From the NCBI GenBank assembly GCA_004353515.1, contig SMNZ01000001.1:1-64000 (forward strand): a DNA stretch of 64,000 nt, read 5' to 3'. Each line of letters starts with the position of its first letter. The first letter of the stretch is position 1. The position numbers were made by a program, and so were the translations under genes. Shown here one piece after another: positions 51,674-61,731 of this stretch. The stretch is from Alteromonadaceae bacterium M269. Its GTDB lineage: Bacteria; Pseudomonadota; Gammaproteobacteria; Enterobacterales; Alteromonadaceae. A model generated the notes under the pieces. It was not told where the DNA came from, ran no database searches, and worked only from the letters and a program-made list of their open reading frames with translations.

Positions 51674-52426
51674 CTATTCTGTGGCTCGTGTTTGAACTTC
51701 TGCAATAAGTTGGTAGCCACGTTTCATGACCGATTTAATGTACTTTGGGTTTTTGGTGTCATTGTCGGTGAACGCTTGTCTAAGCTTTCCAATAACGCGA
51801 CGCACTGCAGTATCTGTGACGACTTGATTTTCCCAAACGTTGCTATGTAATTCCTCAAGACTCACTATACGGGGCTGATGCTCAACTAAATAGCTAAGAA
51901 CTTGTATGCATTTGGGTTCAAGTATATTGGTTTCGTCTCCTTTGCTGAGACTTTGATTGGTACTACTGAACGTGTATTCACCTATCCTTATGCCTTGAGA
52001 TATTATCGGAGATTGTGCTGTATCTTTTGAATGCTCTGGCGTGATAACTAAAGGTTCTTCAACGGCAGTTGCTTCTTGAGTTTGGACGCTTGATTTCGTC
52101 TTCTTAAGCTTATCGAGTTGTTTAGAGAGAGTGACAAGGAGTAGCGTCGTGACAACGACAAGAGGACTTAGAGGTAAGCCGAGAATAAATAAAATATACT
52201 TGACGCTTAAGTGCACTCTTGAAGTGATGAGGGCTTGCCCTAAAGCGACATTTATTAGTACCCAAATCGAGAAAAGGGCGGTTACAGGAATTCTTAGAGC
52301 ATCGTCAGAATCAACTTCACACATTCCTATTGCCGAGCCTTCCGATATGAACGAAATGTCAAAGCACAACGCGTTAGCGCTGCCGCTAAGTGCGAGAAAA
52401 ATCAAAAGAACATAGAGGGGTTTCAT
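51674..52426 (-). CDS. CadC/ToxR-like membrane-linked winged-helix regulator
   Basis: 250 residues. The membrane part comes first (signal-like helix, a Cys-containing periplasmic loop, helices at about 45-65 and 75-100), then a linker and a C-terminal OmpR-type winged helix (about 145-240) with L-E-P-K-C-I-Q-V-L-S-Y-L-V, L-E-E-L-H-S-N-V-W and V-R-R-V-I-G-K-L-R-Q-A-F. In CadC and ToxR the DNA-binding domain comes first, so the order here is reversed. Two cysteines in the periplasmic part could make it redox-sensitive. Followed on the same strand by the sensor-only relative. Confidence 0.8.
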   Translation of the reverse strand: MKPLYVLLIFLALSGSANALCFDISFISEGSAIGMCEVDSDDALRIPVTALFSIWVLINVALGQALITSRVHLSVKYILFILGLPLSPLVVVTTLLLVTLSKQLDKLKKTKSSVQTQEATAVEEPLVITPEHSKDTAQSPIISQGIRIGEYTFSSTNQSLSKGDETNILEPKCIQVLSYLVEHQPRIVSLEELHSNVWENQVVTDTAVRRVIGKLRQAFTDNDTKNPKYIKSVMKRGYQLIAEVQTRATE

Positions 52427-52504
52427 AGAATTCCTTTCAAGCTTATCGAAAATATATTGTTTAGAAGTGGATTCAAAAGGTCATTTAATCGAGCATTGTT
52501 ACAT

Positions 52505-52534
52505 AAAAAAGCTCGCATAAAGCGAGCTCTTTTC
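52505..52534 (-). terminator. Terminator of sppA
   Basis: On the minus strand AGCTCGC-TTTAT-GCGAGCT is followed by TTTTTT; AGCTCGC lies at 52510-52516 and GCGAGCT at 52522-52528 on the plus strand. Ends transcription 14 bases after the sppA stop. Confidence 0.9.
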
Positions 52535-52548
52535 AACATCATAAGTAT

Positions 52549-54408
52549 TTATTGTTCGCAGTAGAAGCAGAGTGCATAAACGCCTTTAGGGTCATTTAGC
52601 TGAGCGATACTATTAAACTCTTGAGCAACTTGTTTAAAGATCCCAAGTAATTTCTCATCATTAGAATCGAAATAGATATCACTAAACCAAACAGATGCAA
52701 CACCAAACACTTCTTGCCAGAACTTTTCTCTCGGGCTGAGTGTTTGCTCAATATACTTGGTATCGTACTTTTCCAAGTTCGCAAGTTTAGCAGCTGCTTT
52801 AGTTGCGTCATCTAGGTTACCCAATTCATCGACTAAGCCAAGCTCTTTCGCTGTTTGACCGATCCAAACTCGCCCTTGTGCTATTTGATCAACTGCTTCC
52901 TTGGTCATGTCGCGCTCTTCGGCAACGAGTGTGATGAATTCATCGTAACCATGCTCAATGCTACGTTGAATAATATTTGCCATCTGCGGCTTCAAGCCGA
53001 GCGTAGGGCTTATACCTCCAATGTCTGTTGTTCCTATACCATCAGTATGCACACCAAGATAATCCAGTGTGTTCTCAAAGGTCATGAACATGCCGAATAT
53101 ACCGATAGAGCCAGTGATAGTTGCGGGAGATGCCCAAATTTGGTCCGCACTTGCCGATATCCAATACCCACCAGAAGCGGCATAGGTGCTCATTGCTGCA
53201 ACAACAGGCTTACCAGCCTCTTTAAGCAATTCAATTTCTTGTCGAATGATTTCAGAGGCAAAGGCACTGCCGCCGGGAGAATCTACATATAGAACGACTG
53301 CTTTAATGCTATTGTCTAGGCGAGCTCTACGTAGCATGTGCGCAGTACTATCACCACCAATAGTGCCAGCTTTTTGGTTACCGTTTAAGATAGTACCTTT
53401 TGCGACAACAATACCGACATTCTGAAGGCTATTATTGGGTAATGGAATGGGTGGTTTTATGACTTTCAGATAGTTTCTGTAACTAATGTTTTGGTAACCG
53501 AGTCTAGATTTACTCTTACCTACGAGCTCGGCTAGCTCTTCGCGAACCTGGTCGCGTGTTTTAAGTTCATCGACCCACCCGTTTTGTTTGGCATAGAGTG
53601 CATAATCACCATTCGCTTGATCGAATTTAGCGTTAAATTCCTCAAGGGATTCGTCGAAGTTGCTGACTTCCATGTTTCTCGCCTTTGCAACATCGGTCTT
53701 ATACACATCCCAAAGTGCAGTAAGCCAAGCTAAGTTAGATTCTTTAGCCGCATCAGACATATCGTCTCTGATGTATGGCTCAATAGCCGATTTATAAGTG
53801 CCCACTCTAAAGATATGAGTTGATGCTTTTAGTTTCGCTAGCGCTTCTTTGTAGTAAAGGCGGTAACGACTGTAACCTTCCAACATCATAAAACCTTCAG
53901 GGTTCAAATAGATGTGGTCAGCACGGCTAGCAAGGTAATACTGGTTTTGAGTGTAGTAGTCGCCTATCGCATAAACCGGCTTACCCGATGACTTAAAGCG
54001 ATCCAGGGCGTCACCGATTTGCTGAAGTTTATCTAAGCCAGCACTGCCTAATCCTTGAAGGTTCAATACAATGGCTTTGATTCTGCGATCTTGTTGAGCA
54101 TTTTCTATTGCGTAAATGACATCTTGCAACAGAACTTCAGGGTTCTCATTCTGTTGTTCTAACGCTTCTTCTAAGAACTCATCCAAGGGGGATACGGCCA
54201 CTTTTTGTATGACAACGTTCCCTTGTAAATTAAGTATCAGAGCAGATTCAGATGGAATAGTGACTTTGCCTTCATCAGACATAAGGCCTGCTATGATAGC
54301 AATGACAATCCCAATAAAGATGAGATTAAAAAACGCCTTACGCGTAAAGTTCAGGGCAGACCATATTCCAATAAAAAATGTTTTGGTCAAACTGTTGTTG
54401 TTGGACAT
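52549..54408 (-). CDS. sppA: Protease IV (signal peptide peptidase)
   Basis: 619 residues, the E. coli SppA length. One N-terminal anchor (about 24-42), then two tandem ClpP-like domains. The general-base Lys is in R-V-G-T-Y-K-S-A-I-E-P, in the first domain, and the nucleophile Ser in Y-A-A-S-G-G-Y-W, in the second, as in E. coli (Lys209, Ser409). It degrades cleaved signal peptides in the inner membrane, facing the periplasm. The nearby nitroreductase gene recalls the E. coli ydjA-sppA neighbourhood. Confidence 0.96.
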   Translation of the reverse strand: MSNNNSLTKTFFIGIWSALNFTRKAFFNLIFIGIVIAIIAGLMSDEGKVTIPSESALILNLQGNVVIQKVAVSPLDEFLEEALEQQNENPEVLLQDVIYAIENAQQDRRIKAIVLNLQGLGSAGLDKLQQIGDALDRFKSSGKPVYAIGDYYTQNQYYLASRADHIYLNPEGFMMLEGYSRYRLYYKEALAKLKASTHIFRVGTYKSAIEPYIRDDMSDAAKESNLAWLTALWDVYKTDVAKARNMEVSNFDESLEEFNAKFDQANGDYALYAKQNGWVDELKTRDQVREELAELVGKSKSRLGYQNISYRNYLKVIKPPIPLPNNSLQNVGIVVAKGTILNGNQKAGTIGGDSTAHMLRRARLDNSIKAVVLYVDSPGGSAFASEIIRQEIELLKEAGKPVVAAMSTYAASGGYWISASADQIWASPATITGSIGIFGMFMTFENTLDYLGVHTDGIGTTDIGGISPTLGLKPQMANIIQRSIEHGYDEFITLVAEERDMTKEAVDQIAQGRVWIGQTAKELGLVDELGNLDDATKAAAKLANLEKYDTKYIEQTLSPREKFWQEVFGVASVWFSDIYFDSNDEKLLGIFKQVAQEFNSIAQLNDPKGVYALCFYCEQ

Positions 54409-54615
54409 GCGTACTACTAGGTTATGATAATATCTAAGTCTAATGCTACCTAATATCCCGCCTGTTATAAAATCACAAATGTAAGTTTTTATATGAAAAT
54501 AACAATTTACATTCCAATTTGTTAGATTTGGCGCAATTTGTTAATTGTGGAAAGAAATGTTCTACAGTAGATTTGTAGACTATGGTTGTTGTTATTAGAT
54601 AGGCGATACTTGAGT

Positions 54616-54774
54616 TTAAGATTGTTCATCTAACCATTTGCTGATTAACGAAGCAATTCGCTTGTAGTCGTTCTCAGCATAAGCTTTGAGTACTGTCGCT
54701 GTGCCGCTTTTCGCGTTAACTTTCGGTTGTTGTTTGGCAAAAAGCGTTTTTAGTGGTCGAGACGATTTCTTCAT
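54616..54774 (-). CDS. Small basic protein (52 aa)
   Basis: MKKSSRPLKTLFAKQQPKVN, then a helical end with Y-K-R-I-A-S-L-I-S-K-W-L-D-E. Basic first half, amphipathic second half, as in small conserved cytoplasmic proteins of marine gammaproteobacteria. It lies between sppA and the DoxX gene. Function unknown. Too short for firm proof, but composition is coding-like. Confidence 0.55.
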   Translation of the reverse strand: MKKSSRPLKTLFAKQQPKVNAKSGTATVLKAYAENDYKRIASLISKWLDEQS

Positions 54775-54899
54775 ATCTTTATGCGTGACAAGAATGTCTT
54801 ATTTTATAGGCATATAGTAATAAAGTATGATAGACGAAATTTTATTGGCATTCACTCTATCTATCACACTGATTAAAGACAAAACAGGAATTTAGTACC

Positions 54900-55523
54900 A
54901 TGAACCTAGTTCAAATTTATGCACCGTTGCAAAATCTATTAAATAAAACAAACGTTGCTGAAGGATTGGCTCCTTTGTTACTTCGCCTTTATTTGGCCCC
55001 TGTGCTGATTCAAGCAGGTTGGACAAAAGTTCAAGGGTGGGAAGACCAAGTTGCTTGGTTCGGTAATGCTGATTGGGGATTAGGTTTGCCAATGCCAGCT
55101 TTGTTCCTAGGCCTTGCTGTTGCGGCTGAGCTTGTTGGTGGATTCTTCATCCTTATCGGTTTGGCAACGCGTTGGGCGTCAATTCCTCTGATGATTACGA
55201 TGATTGTTGCTGCACTTACAGTGCACGCAGAGAATGGCTGGGCAGCCCTAGCTGATGCGACTAGCTGGATGTCTGACGGTACTATATTCCTGAATGAGTC
55301 AGTGATGGAAGCGCCAGACAAGAAAGCTGCTGCAATTAGCATTCTAAGAGAACACGGTAACTATCGTTGGTTAACGTCAAGCGGTAGCATCACTATTCTA
55401 AACAATGGTATTGAGTTCGCAGCGACTTACTTCATTATGTTGTTCTCATTGTTCTTTACTGGTGGTGGTAAGTTCACAAGTGTTGATTATTTCTTGAATA
55501 AGAAATTTGGAAGCAACGACTAA
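54900..55523 (+). CDS. DoxX family membrane protein
   Basis: 207 residues with four membrane helices. The DoxX opening L-L-L-R-L-Y-L-A-P-V-L-I-Q-A-G-W-T-K is clear. So are L-A-V-A-A-E-L-V-G-G-F-F-I-L-I-G and R-W-A-S-I-P-L-M. A longer loop between helices 3 and 4 (about 105-160) is unlike short members. DoxX proteins associate with redox or electron-donating steps in the membrane; the exact partner is unknown. Followed by a clean terminator. Confidence 0.85.
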   Translation: MNLVQIYAPLQNLLNKTNVAEGLAPLLLRLYLAPVLIQAGWTKVQGWEDQVAWFGNADWGLGLPMPALFLGLAVAAELVGGFFILIGLATRWASIPLMITMIVAALTVHAENGWAALADATSWMSDGTIFLNESVMEAPDKKAAAISILREHGNYRWLTSSGSITILNNGIEFAATYFIMLFSLFFTGGGKFTSVDYFLNKKFGSND

Positions 55524-55543
55524 TAGTCGATTTATTTATCCCC

Positions 55544-55569
55544 AAAAAGGCGCTTTTAGCGCCTTTTTT
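55544..55569 (+). terminator. Rho-independent terminator after doxX
   Basis: AAAAAGGCGC (55544-55553) pairs with GCGCCTTTTT (55559-55568) around TTTTA, continuing in T. Confidence 0.95.
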
Positions 55570-55647
55570 ATTGCATAAAATTTGATATTTATGGAAATCT
55601 CTTACGTATAATGGAGCCAATTAACGCGATATTGAGAGAACATTTCT

Positions 55648-56199
55648 ATGGACGCATTGGACCTCTTATTAAATAGGAGTTCGCAACCTAGGCTACAAGA
55701 ACCTGCTCCAAAAGGTGAGGTACTAGAAAATATAATGCAGGCAGCACTTCGTGCGCCTGATCATGCTTGCCTGACACCTTGGCGATTTGTCGTCTGCACA
55801 GGACAAGGATTGGATAGGTTAGGTGATATATATCAACAAGCAGCAAAAATAGCAGGTAAGCCAAAGGAAGATATTGATCGAGCAGTCCAACTTCCTCAAA
55901 GGGCGCCTATGGTCATAGTAGCTATATGCCAATATTCAGAACATCCCAAAGTACCACGAGTTGAGCAAATTGCTTCAACAGCCTGTGCAGTGCAGGCCAT
56001 GCAGATGACGGCATTAGCGCAAGGTTTTGGTGGTGTTTGGCGAACAGGTGGTTATGCGTTTGACGAACATGTAAAGCAGGCATTCAGTATGAAAGAAAAC
56101 GATGAACTTGTTGGTTTTTTGTATTTGGGAACACCAATGACTAAGCCGTTAGCCAAGCCTCAACGCGATAGCGAAACGTTTTTTGAGCACTGGAGCTAA
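55648..56199 (+). CDS. YdjA-type nitroreductase
   Basis: 183 residues, the YdjA size. FMN-dependent reductase that forms a dimer. Family features: N-R-x-S-Q-P-R-L at the start, A-A-L-R-A-P-D-H-A-C-L-T-P-W-R-F (FMN contact), and W-R-T-G near 131, then G-F-L-Y-L-G-T-P. Physiological substrate unknown. Converges with asnS across a shared terminator. Confidence 0.92.
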   Translation: MDALDLLLNRSSQPRLQEPAPKGEVLENIMQAALRAPDHACLTPWRFVVCTGQGLDRLGDIYQQAAKIAGKPKEDIDRAVQLPQRAPMVIVAICQYSEHPKVPRVEQIASTACAVQAMQMTALAQGFGGVWRTGGYAFDEHVKQAFSMKENDELVGFLYLGTPMTKPLAKPQRDSETFFEHWS

Positions 56200-56219
56200 G
56201 CTTTATTAAGTATCAAAAG

Positions 56220-56248
56220 AAAAGCCAGTCATATGACTGGCTCTTTTG
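56220..56248. terminator. Bidirectional terminator between nitroreductase and asnS
   Basis: GCCAGTCAT (56224-56232) and ATGACTGGC (56233-56241) form a continuous palindrome, with A-rich sequence before it and CTTTT after it, serving both converging genes. Confidence 0.92.
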
Positions 56249-56269
56249 TTTGATAAAAACTGACTTATT

Positions 56270-57667
56270 TTAATAAGGGGCGCTGCCTGGTGTGCGAGGG
56301 AATGGAATAACATCCCTAACGTTCTGCATACCAGTGACATAAGCAACAAGCCTTTCAAAACCTAGACCGAAGCCTGAGTGAGGAACAGTACCGTAGCGAC
56401 GTAGGTCACGGTACCAGCTGTAGTCTTCTTGATCTAAGCCCATTTCTGCTAAACGCTTATCAAAAACGTCTAAACGTTCTTCACGTTGAGAACCGCCAAT
56501 AATTTCACCAATGCCCGGTGCTAGAACATCCATTGCCGCAACTGTCTTACCATCGTCATTAATACGCATATAGAATGCTTTAATGTCTTTAGGGTAGTTT
56601 TGCATAATGATAGGTGCACCGACATGCTCCTCAGCTAAGTAGCGCTCATGCTCGGATGCTAAGTCCACACCCCATTCAACAGGGAACTCAAACTTTTTAC
56701 TGCTAGCTTTCAGGATTTCGATAGCGTCGGTGTAATCCATACGCACAAAATCTTGGTTAATCACTTTTTCTAGGCGACTAATAGCTTCTTTTTCAACACG
56801 TTGTGCGAAAAACGCCATGTCATCAGCACGCTCTTCCAAAACAGCCTTAAATACATACTTAAGCATGTCTTCAGCCAACTGAGCAATATCACTTAAGTCA
56901 GCGAAAGCAACTTCAGGTTCAATCATCCAAAACTCAGCTAAGTGTCTGCTGGTGTTAGAGTTCTCAGCTCTGAACGTTGGGCCAAAAGTATATACTTTAG
57001 ACATCGCACAAGCGTAAGTTTCGACGTTTAACTGGCCTGATACCGTTAAGTAGGTCTCTTTACCGAAGAAGTCTTTGCTGTAATCAACAGCACCTTTGTC
57101 GTCCAAAGGCAAGTTAACAGCGTCTAGCGTTGACACGCGGAACATCTCTCCAGCACCTTCGGTATCGCTACCTGTTAGAATCGGTGTGCTGATCCAATAG
57201 TAACCGCGCTCGTGGAAAAAGCGGTGTAACGCTTGCGACAAACAGTTACGCACACGTGTCACAGCACCGATAATGTTCGTTCTTGCACGCAAGTGTGCTT
57301 GGTCTCTTAGAAACTCAACACTGTGACGTTTAGCCGCCATTGGGTAAGTATCAGGATTTTCTACCCAACCTAAGACCTCAACGCTTGACGCTTCGATTTC
57401 TAATGATTGTCCTTTGCCTTCAGATGCTTTAATCGTTCCACTAACGCTAACTGAGCAGCCCGTCGTTAACTTTTGAATATCGTCATAATTAGGAAGATTA
57501 TTCATGGCTATAACCTGCACTGCGTCAAAGCAACTTCCGTCGTGCACATTAATAAAAGACAAACCTGCTTTGGAATCACGACGGGTTCTTACCCATCCTT
57601 TTGTTACGATGGCATCGCCAATCGCAAATTTACCTGACAGAACATCTACCACTGATGCGTGGGCCAT
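56270..57667 (-). CDS. asnS: Asparaginyl-tRNA synthetase
   Basis: 465 residues from ATG 57667 ([12 protein letters not shown]), preceded by GGAGAG; the open frame begins four codons earlier. Class IIb enzyme charging tRNA-Asn. N-terminal anticodon-binding OB fold (to about 110) with [10 protein letters not shown], then the catalytic domain: motif 2 [15 protein letters not shown], motif 3 G-F-G-L-G-F-E-R-L. Length and sequence are like E. coli AsnRS. Stands alone. Confidence 0.97.
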   Translation of the reverse strand: MAHASVVDVLSGKFAIGDAIVTKGWVRTRRDSKAGLSFINVHDGSCFDAVQVIAMNNLPNYDDIQKLTTGCSVSVSGTIKASEGKGQSLEIEASSVEVLGWVENPDTYPMAAKRHSVEFLRDQAHLRARTNIIGAVTRVRNCLSQALHRFFHERGYYWISTPILTGSDTEGAGEMFRVSTLDAVNLPLDDKGAVDYSKDFFGKETYLTVSGQLNVETYACAMSKVYTFGPTFRAENSNTSRHLAEFWMIEPEVAFADLSDIAQLAEDMLKYVFKAVLEERADDMAFFAQRVEKEAISRLEKVINQDFVRMDYTDAIEILKASSKKFEFPVEWGVDLASEHERYLAEEHVGAPIIMQNYPKDIKAFYMRINDDGKTVAAMDVLAPGIGEIIGGSQREERLDVFDKRLAEMGLDQEDYSWYRDLRRYGTVPHSGFGLGFERLVAYVTGMQNVRDVIPFPRTPGSAPY

Positions 57668-58073
57668 TTTACTCTCCAACCTACAACAAAAAATTATAAA
57701 AAAGTGATAAGTGTTTAAACCTAAATCACAAATAATCTACTATGCCCAGGACAATTCCAGTAATCGATAGAGTCGCTTATTTTTGAAATATTTGAAAATA
57801 AACACATGATTTACTGCGAGATTGCTGTTTACGATATGGTATAAACGGGCAAGAGGTGCAATGTTATACCAAATTCATGAAATATATAATACCAACCAGT
57901 ATAAATATGACTAAGGGAATAAAGCCGTTGGATGGAGTTTCAGTTGCTGTATTAACTTGAGTCAAAGAACGGGTGAGCGACAATTTGAGGCTGTCCGGGA
58001 ATCATTATATTGATGGTACAAATAGTATGACTGAATCAACGAGAAAACATAAGAAAAATACGGGGAAAACCTA
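57668..58073. other. Intergenic stretch between asnS and the TPR operon
   Basis: About 400 bp, AT-rich, with divergent promoters presumably for asnS and the downstream pair. The only notable item is a short frame beginning ATG 58027 (MTESTRKHKKNTGKTYWIGM) that ends at 58092, overlapping the TTG of the next gene in a different frame. Confidence 0.5.
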
Positions 58074-58445
58074 TTGGATTGGGATGGTCTAGACAGACGA
58101 CAAACAAAAGCCACTGACGATACGCTATTCCGAGTCATGGTGGGTTGTAATATTTTGGGGTGGATTGTCTTTGTCGCTGCAATGATGGTGTTCCACTATG
58201 CGCGACCAGAGTTTATATCTGGTGTTCAGCAGTTTTGGGGCATTGAAGGTCGAGAACATTGGGAAAGTTCTTTAAGTGCTGTTCTGGTTTTACTATTGAG
58301 TATTTGTGTTTTCTTCAGTTTAGCTACCTTGGTATTAAAAAGTAGGAGAGCGAGACGTAAGTTCGATAGTATTGGTGTGAATCTTATATTATTGACTATT
58401 ATTGCATCAGCTTCTTTGATTGGGATTTACCTAACGGTTTACTAA
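58074..58445 (+). CDS. Small two- to three-pass membrane protein
   Basis: 123 residues from a TTG (MDWDGLDRRQTKATDD). Membrane segments at about 24-42, 67-87 and 103-121. The first residues are polar and could be preceded by the overlapping 58027 frame through a frameshift: the sequence GGATTGGGATGG separates them. It lies 13 bp before the TPR gene and likely forms a complex or operon with it. Family not recognised. Confidence 0.6.
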   Translation: MDWDGLDRRQTKATDDTLFRVMVGCNILGWIVFVAAMMVFHYARPEFISGVQQFWGIEGREHWESSLSAVLVLLLSICVFFSLATLVLKSRRARRKFDSIGVNLILLTIIASASLIGIYLTVY

Positions 58446-58458
58446 AAAAATAATTGGG

Positions 58459-60408
58459 ATGGCGATGGATCATAAAAAGAATAATGAAACGCCTGATATT
58501 GGTTCTGCAGTACACGGGAAAGAGCATCTAACAATAAAACATAAAGCTTCCAACGCCTGGCGGTTTATTTGGGCAGGCGTCGGTGTAATAGGGACACTAA
58601 GTGGTGTTCTGGGAGTTTATGAATTTCTAGCGGGTTCAAATGGCCCTCAGAACCAGCAAATGACATCACAAGAAATGATAGTTGCTATGGTGAATAATAA
58701 TTCTATCACTGTAGAAGAAGCTGCTCGATTAGCCAAAGCCTTAGTCTCAGATGATGGTGATGCAAGTAGTCAGGCTACGGAATCAATTCAGAAAATTGCT
58801 GTTGAGGGGACAGACAGACAACGTGAAGCTTTGAGTTTACTCTCTCAAGAACACACACGACCTCAGGGGCTCGAACTACTTAGGAGCGAAGCGACAACAG
58901 CAGAAGACTGGCTGACACTAGCGCGTTTTGCTCAAGACTCTGATGAAGAGCTTGCTTTATCTTCCATTAAAAAGTCACTTGCGCTAGCGCCCGAAAACTT
59001 TGAAGCGTTGACCATGTTCGCTAGGCTTCAAGCGAAAAATGATGACTTTGCTGCGGCAATGCGGTCAGCCGCAACGGCCGAAGTCCTTGCTAACTCCCCT
59101 TATGAGTCACTACTAGCGTCCAGAACGAAATTGGATATTTCTCGACAGGCACAAGATGTATCTGCGATGCAAAAGAATATTGATGCGACCGTACAGAAGC
59201 TGAATGCCTATGAAGAAGCAAATGCCAGCACCTCATTACCTGATTCGTTTGCATTAGATGGTTATAGGCAACACCCTGTTTGGGTGCGTGCTGTGACTCA
59301 TCAGGTGCTTGCTGTTATGTATAATTTTATTGATCAAGATGCGGTGCGTAGAGCAAATTTACACAATACTGCCAAAGAGAGTGTTGAAACTCTCATTGCT
59401 AATAATGCGCGTTATTCGAAGGAGGCTATAGAGCAAGCATCGACGGCTATTTCGTTATACGATTCGATACAACCTTTGGTGAACTCCGAGGATAGCTATA
59501 CTGTCGCTTACAACAATATTATTTCACATAATCATTTGGCCTTTGCTCACCTCACAGACGGCAATGGTGATACAGGTGTTAAGTTCAGTAGTGAGATGCT
59601 CGAACTGGTAAGAATGGAAGCAGAAACTGGAAATCGTAAAGCAATTGAAGACTTACCCACTTTTTACAACAGGCATGCTGCTTTCTTAGTTCGACAAAAC
59701 GATATTGAAGGTTCTTTAAAAACAAGACGTCGTTCAACCCATTTACAGATATCCTACTTAAAAAAGCACGGCAGTGAAAATTTAGCGCTCAAAACTGCCA
59801 AGCTAGAACTGGATTACGCGATTATTGCTGCGCGGCTTGATAAGTACGAGTTACTAGAGCAGAAAATAGATGCGTATTTAGGCGAGTTAGAAGCCGTCAT
59901 AAAAAGTGATCTAGAAGAAGATAACCATATGGTTGATTACGCAATAGAAGCATTAAATATTTCAGGTGCTTATGAACGCAAACCATCGGAACTAGAAAAT
60001 GGGGTAGCGGCAATGAATCGAGGTGCTGCGTTTATTGACGAATTAATAGCACAACATGGTGAAAACCATGGTCGATTGCACGCGAAACATTATATGGGAT
60101 TATACCGAGGAGATATCCTATTCTTTTGGGGAGAAAAGCAACTCGCTTTATTGGAATATCAAAAAGTGTTAGCTGAAGCAGAAAATATTATACCGACAGA
60201 GAAAGAGCCAGATGTTGTTGTATTCTCCCAGCTAGAAACACTGTATCGAATAGGTAATTTAAATATAGAGGGCTCAGAAGATGCACTAATTGAAGGGATA
60301 AAGCTTGGTAAGGAGCTAGACAAGGGGAGGAGGTTAACCACGACTTATCAAACTGCCCTAAATGAGATGTTGAGAATCGCAAATGAACGGGGTATCGCCA
60401 TCCAATAA
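58459..60408 (+). CDS. Membrane-anchored TPR protein
   Basis: 649 residues. One membrane helix at about 34-55 (W-A-G-V-G-V-I-G-T-L-S-G-V-L-G-V-Y), then a long helical region with TPR-like pairs: E-L-A-L-S-S-I-K-K-S-L-A-L-A-P-E-N-F-E-A-L near 170, and more in the C-terminal half (W-G-E-K-Q-L-A-L-L-E-Y-Q-K-V-L-A-E-A-E). A scaffold or sensor in the envelope; side of the membrane uncertain. Pairs with the preceding membrane gene. Confidence 0.65.
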   Translation: MAMDHKKNNETPDIGSAVHGKEHLTIKHKASNAWRFIWAGVGVIGTLSGVLGVYEFLAGSNGPQNQQMTSQEMIVAMVNNNSITVEEAARLAKALVSDDGDASSQATESIQKIAVEGTDRQREALSLLSQEHTRPQGLELLRSEATTAEDWLTLARFAQDSDEELALSSIKKSLALAPENFEALTMFARLQAKNDDFAAAMRSAATAEVLANSPYESLLASRTKLDISRQAQDVSAMQKNIDATVQKLNAYEEANASTSLPDSFALDGYRQHPVWVRAVTHQVLAVMYNFIDQDAVRRANLHNTAKESVETLIANNARYSKEAIEQASTAISLYDSIQPLVNSEDSYTVAYNNIISHNHLAFAHLTDGNGDTGVKFSSEMLELVRMEAETGNRKAIEDLPTFYNRHAAFLVRQNDIEGSLKTRRRSTHLQISYLKKHGSENLALKTAKLELDYAIIAARLDKYELLEQKIDAYLGELEAVIKSDLEEDNHMVDYAIEALNISGAYERKPSELENGVAAMNRGAAFIDELIAQHGENHGRLHAKHYMGLYRGDILFFWGEKQLALLEYQKVLAEAENIIPTEKEPDVVVFSQLETLYRIGNLNIEGSEDALIEGIKLGKELDKGRRLTTTYQTALNEMLRIANERGIAIQ

Positions 60409-60447
60409 TGAAGGGACGGCAATACTTTCAGAACTAGTGCTTAACTT

Positions 60448-61710
60448 TTAAGATAGCGCGGTTTTAATTGCTGATACCAATTGGCTCAGTTCGTCAGGTG
60501 AAATGATGTATGGTGGCATGATGTAAACCAGCTTACCGAAAGGCCTTATCCATACACCTCGTGAAACAAAGTGTTTTTGTATTGTTGCTACATCCACATC
60601 TTGTTTGGTTTCAACCACACCAATTGAACCTAATACTCGAGTATCTGCAACGCTCTCCAGGCTTTTAAGTGGCAGAAGTTCTTCCTTTAGTTGTTTTTCT
60701 ATTGCAGATACCTGTTGTTGCCATTGGCCAGTTTGAATAATAGATAAACTGGCGTTAGCAACGGCACAAGCTAAAGGGTTACCCATGTAGGTTGGACCAT
60801 GCATAAAAACACCAGGCTCACCCTGGCAAACGCCAATTGCTACATCTTCACTGCATAGGGTCGCGGCTAAGGTCATATAACCACCTGTCAGTCCTTTACC
60901 TAGGCACATGATGTCTGGGCTGATATCAGCATGCTCGCAAGCGAAAAGCTTTCCTGTCCGCCCAAAACCGGTCGCTATTTCGTCACAAATCAATAGTAAA
61001 CCATATTCATCACAAAGCCTTCTACAAGCCTTGAGATACTCAGGGTGGTATATGCGCATTCCACCTGCACCTTGAACTATAGGCTCCAAAATTAATGCTG
61101 CTAGCTCATGGTGATTGTCCTTAATCATTTGATGCAATGAATCAATCTCGTCTTCGTTCCAATGTTGATCAAATCGTGTTTGCGGAGCTGGTGCGAAGAG
61201 TTGCTGAGGCAAGCTTTCTTTGAAAAGAGAGTGCATGCCATTAATGGGATCACAGACAGACATGGCCGCGAAGGTATCTCCGTGATAGCCGTTTCTTGGG
61301 GTAATAAATCGATGTTTCTTGTGATTGCCTTGGCACGCCCAATATTGCATCGCCATCTTCATCGCGACTTCAACTGAGACAGAACCAGAATCTGCCAAGA
61401 ATACTCTTTCTAAACCTACAGGGCACATGTCCAATAAATTTTTGCTGAGCTCTATAGCTGGCTCGTGAGTAAGACCACCGAACATCACGTGCGACATTTT
61501 ATCGATTTGTGCTTTTGCAGCGTCATTCAATTCAGGGTGATTGTATCCATGGATAGCTGACCACCACGACGCCATGCCATCAATCAGCTGATGACCACCT
61601 TCTAGCTTTATAGATACTCCTTCGGCGGAGATGACTGGATAACAGGGTAGTGGGTTCGTTGACGAGGTATACGGATGCCAAATATGTTGTTGATCGAATT
61701 CTAAGTTCAT
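60448..61710 (-). CDS. bioA: Adenosylmethionine-8-amino-7-oxononanoate aminotransferase
   Basis: 420 residues. PLP enzyme converting KAPA to DAPA with S-adenosylmethionine as amino donor, third-to-last step of biotin synthesis. Start H-I-W-H-P-Y-T-S matches BioA. W-W-S-A-I-H-G-Y-N-H-P, D-S-G-S-V-S-V-E-V-A-M-K, C-D-E-I-A-T-G-F-G-R-T-G and the PLP Lys in L-G-K-G-L-T-G-G-Y are present. Divergent from bioB with a BirA-type operator between. Confidence 0.97.
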   Translation of the reverse strand: MNLEFDQQHIWHPYTSSTNPLPCYPVISAEGVSIKLEGGHQLIDGMASWWSAIHGYNHPELNDAAKAQIDKMSHVMFGGLTHEPAIELSKNLLDMCPVGLERVFLADSGSVSVEVAMKMAMQYWACQGNHKKHRFITPRNGYHGDTFAAMSVCDPINGMHSLFKESLPQQLFAPAPQTRFDQHWNEDEIDSLHQMIKDNHHELAALILEPIVQGAGGMRIYHPEYLKACRRLCDEYGLLLICDEIATGFGRTGKLFACEHADISPDIMCLGKGLTGGYMTLAATLCSEDVAIGVCQGEPGVFMHGPTYMGNPLACAVANASLSIIQTGQWQQQVSAIEKQLKEELLPLKSLESVADTRVLGSIGVVETKQDVDVATIQKHFVSRGVWIRPFGKLVYIMPPYIISPDELSQLVSAIKTALS

Positions 61711-61731
61711 ATGCGCTCAATAAATAATCAA

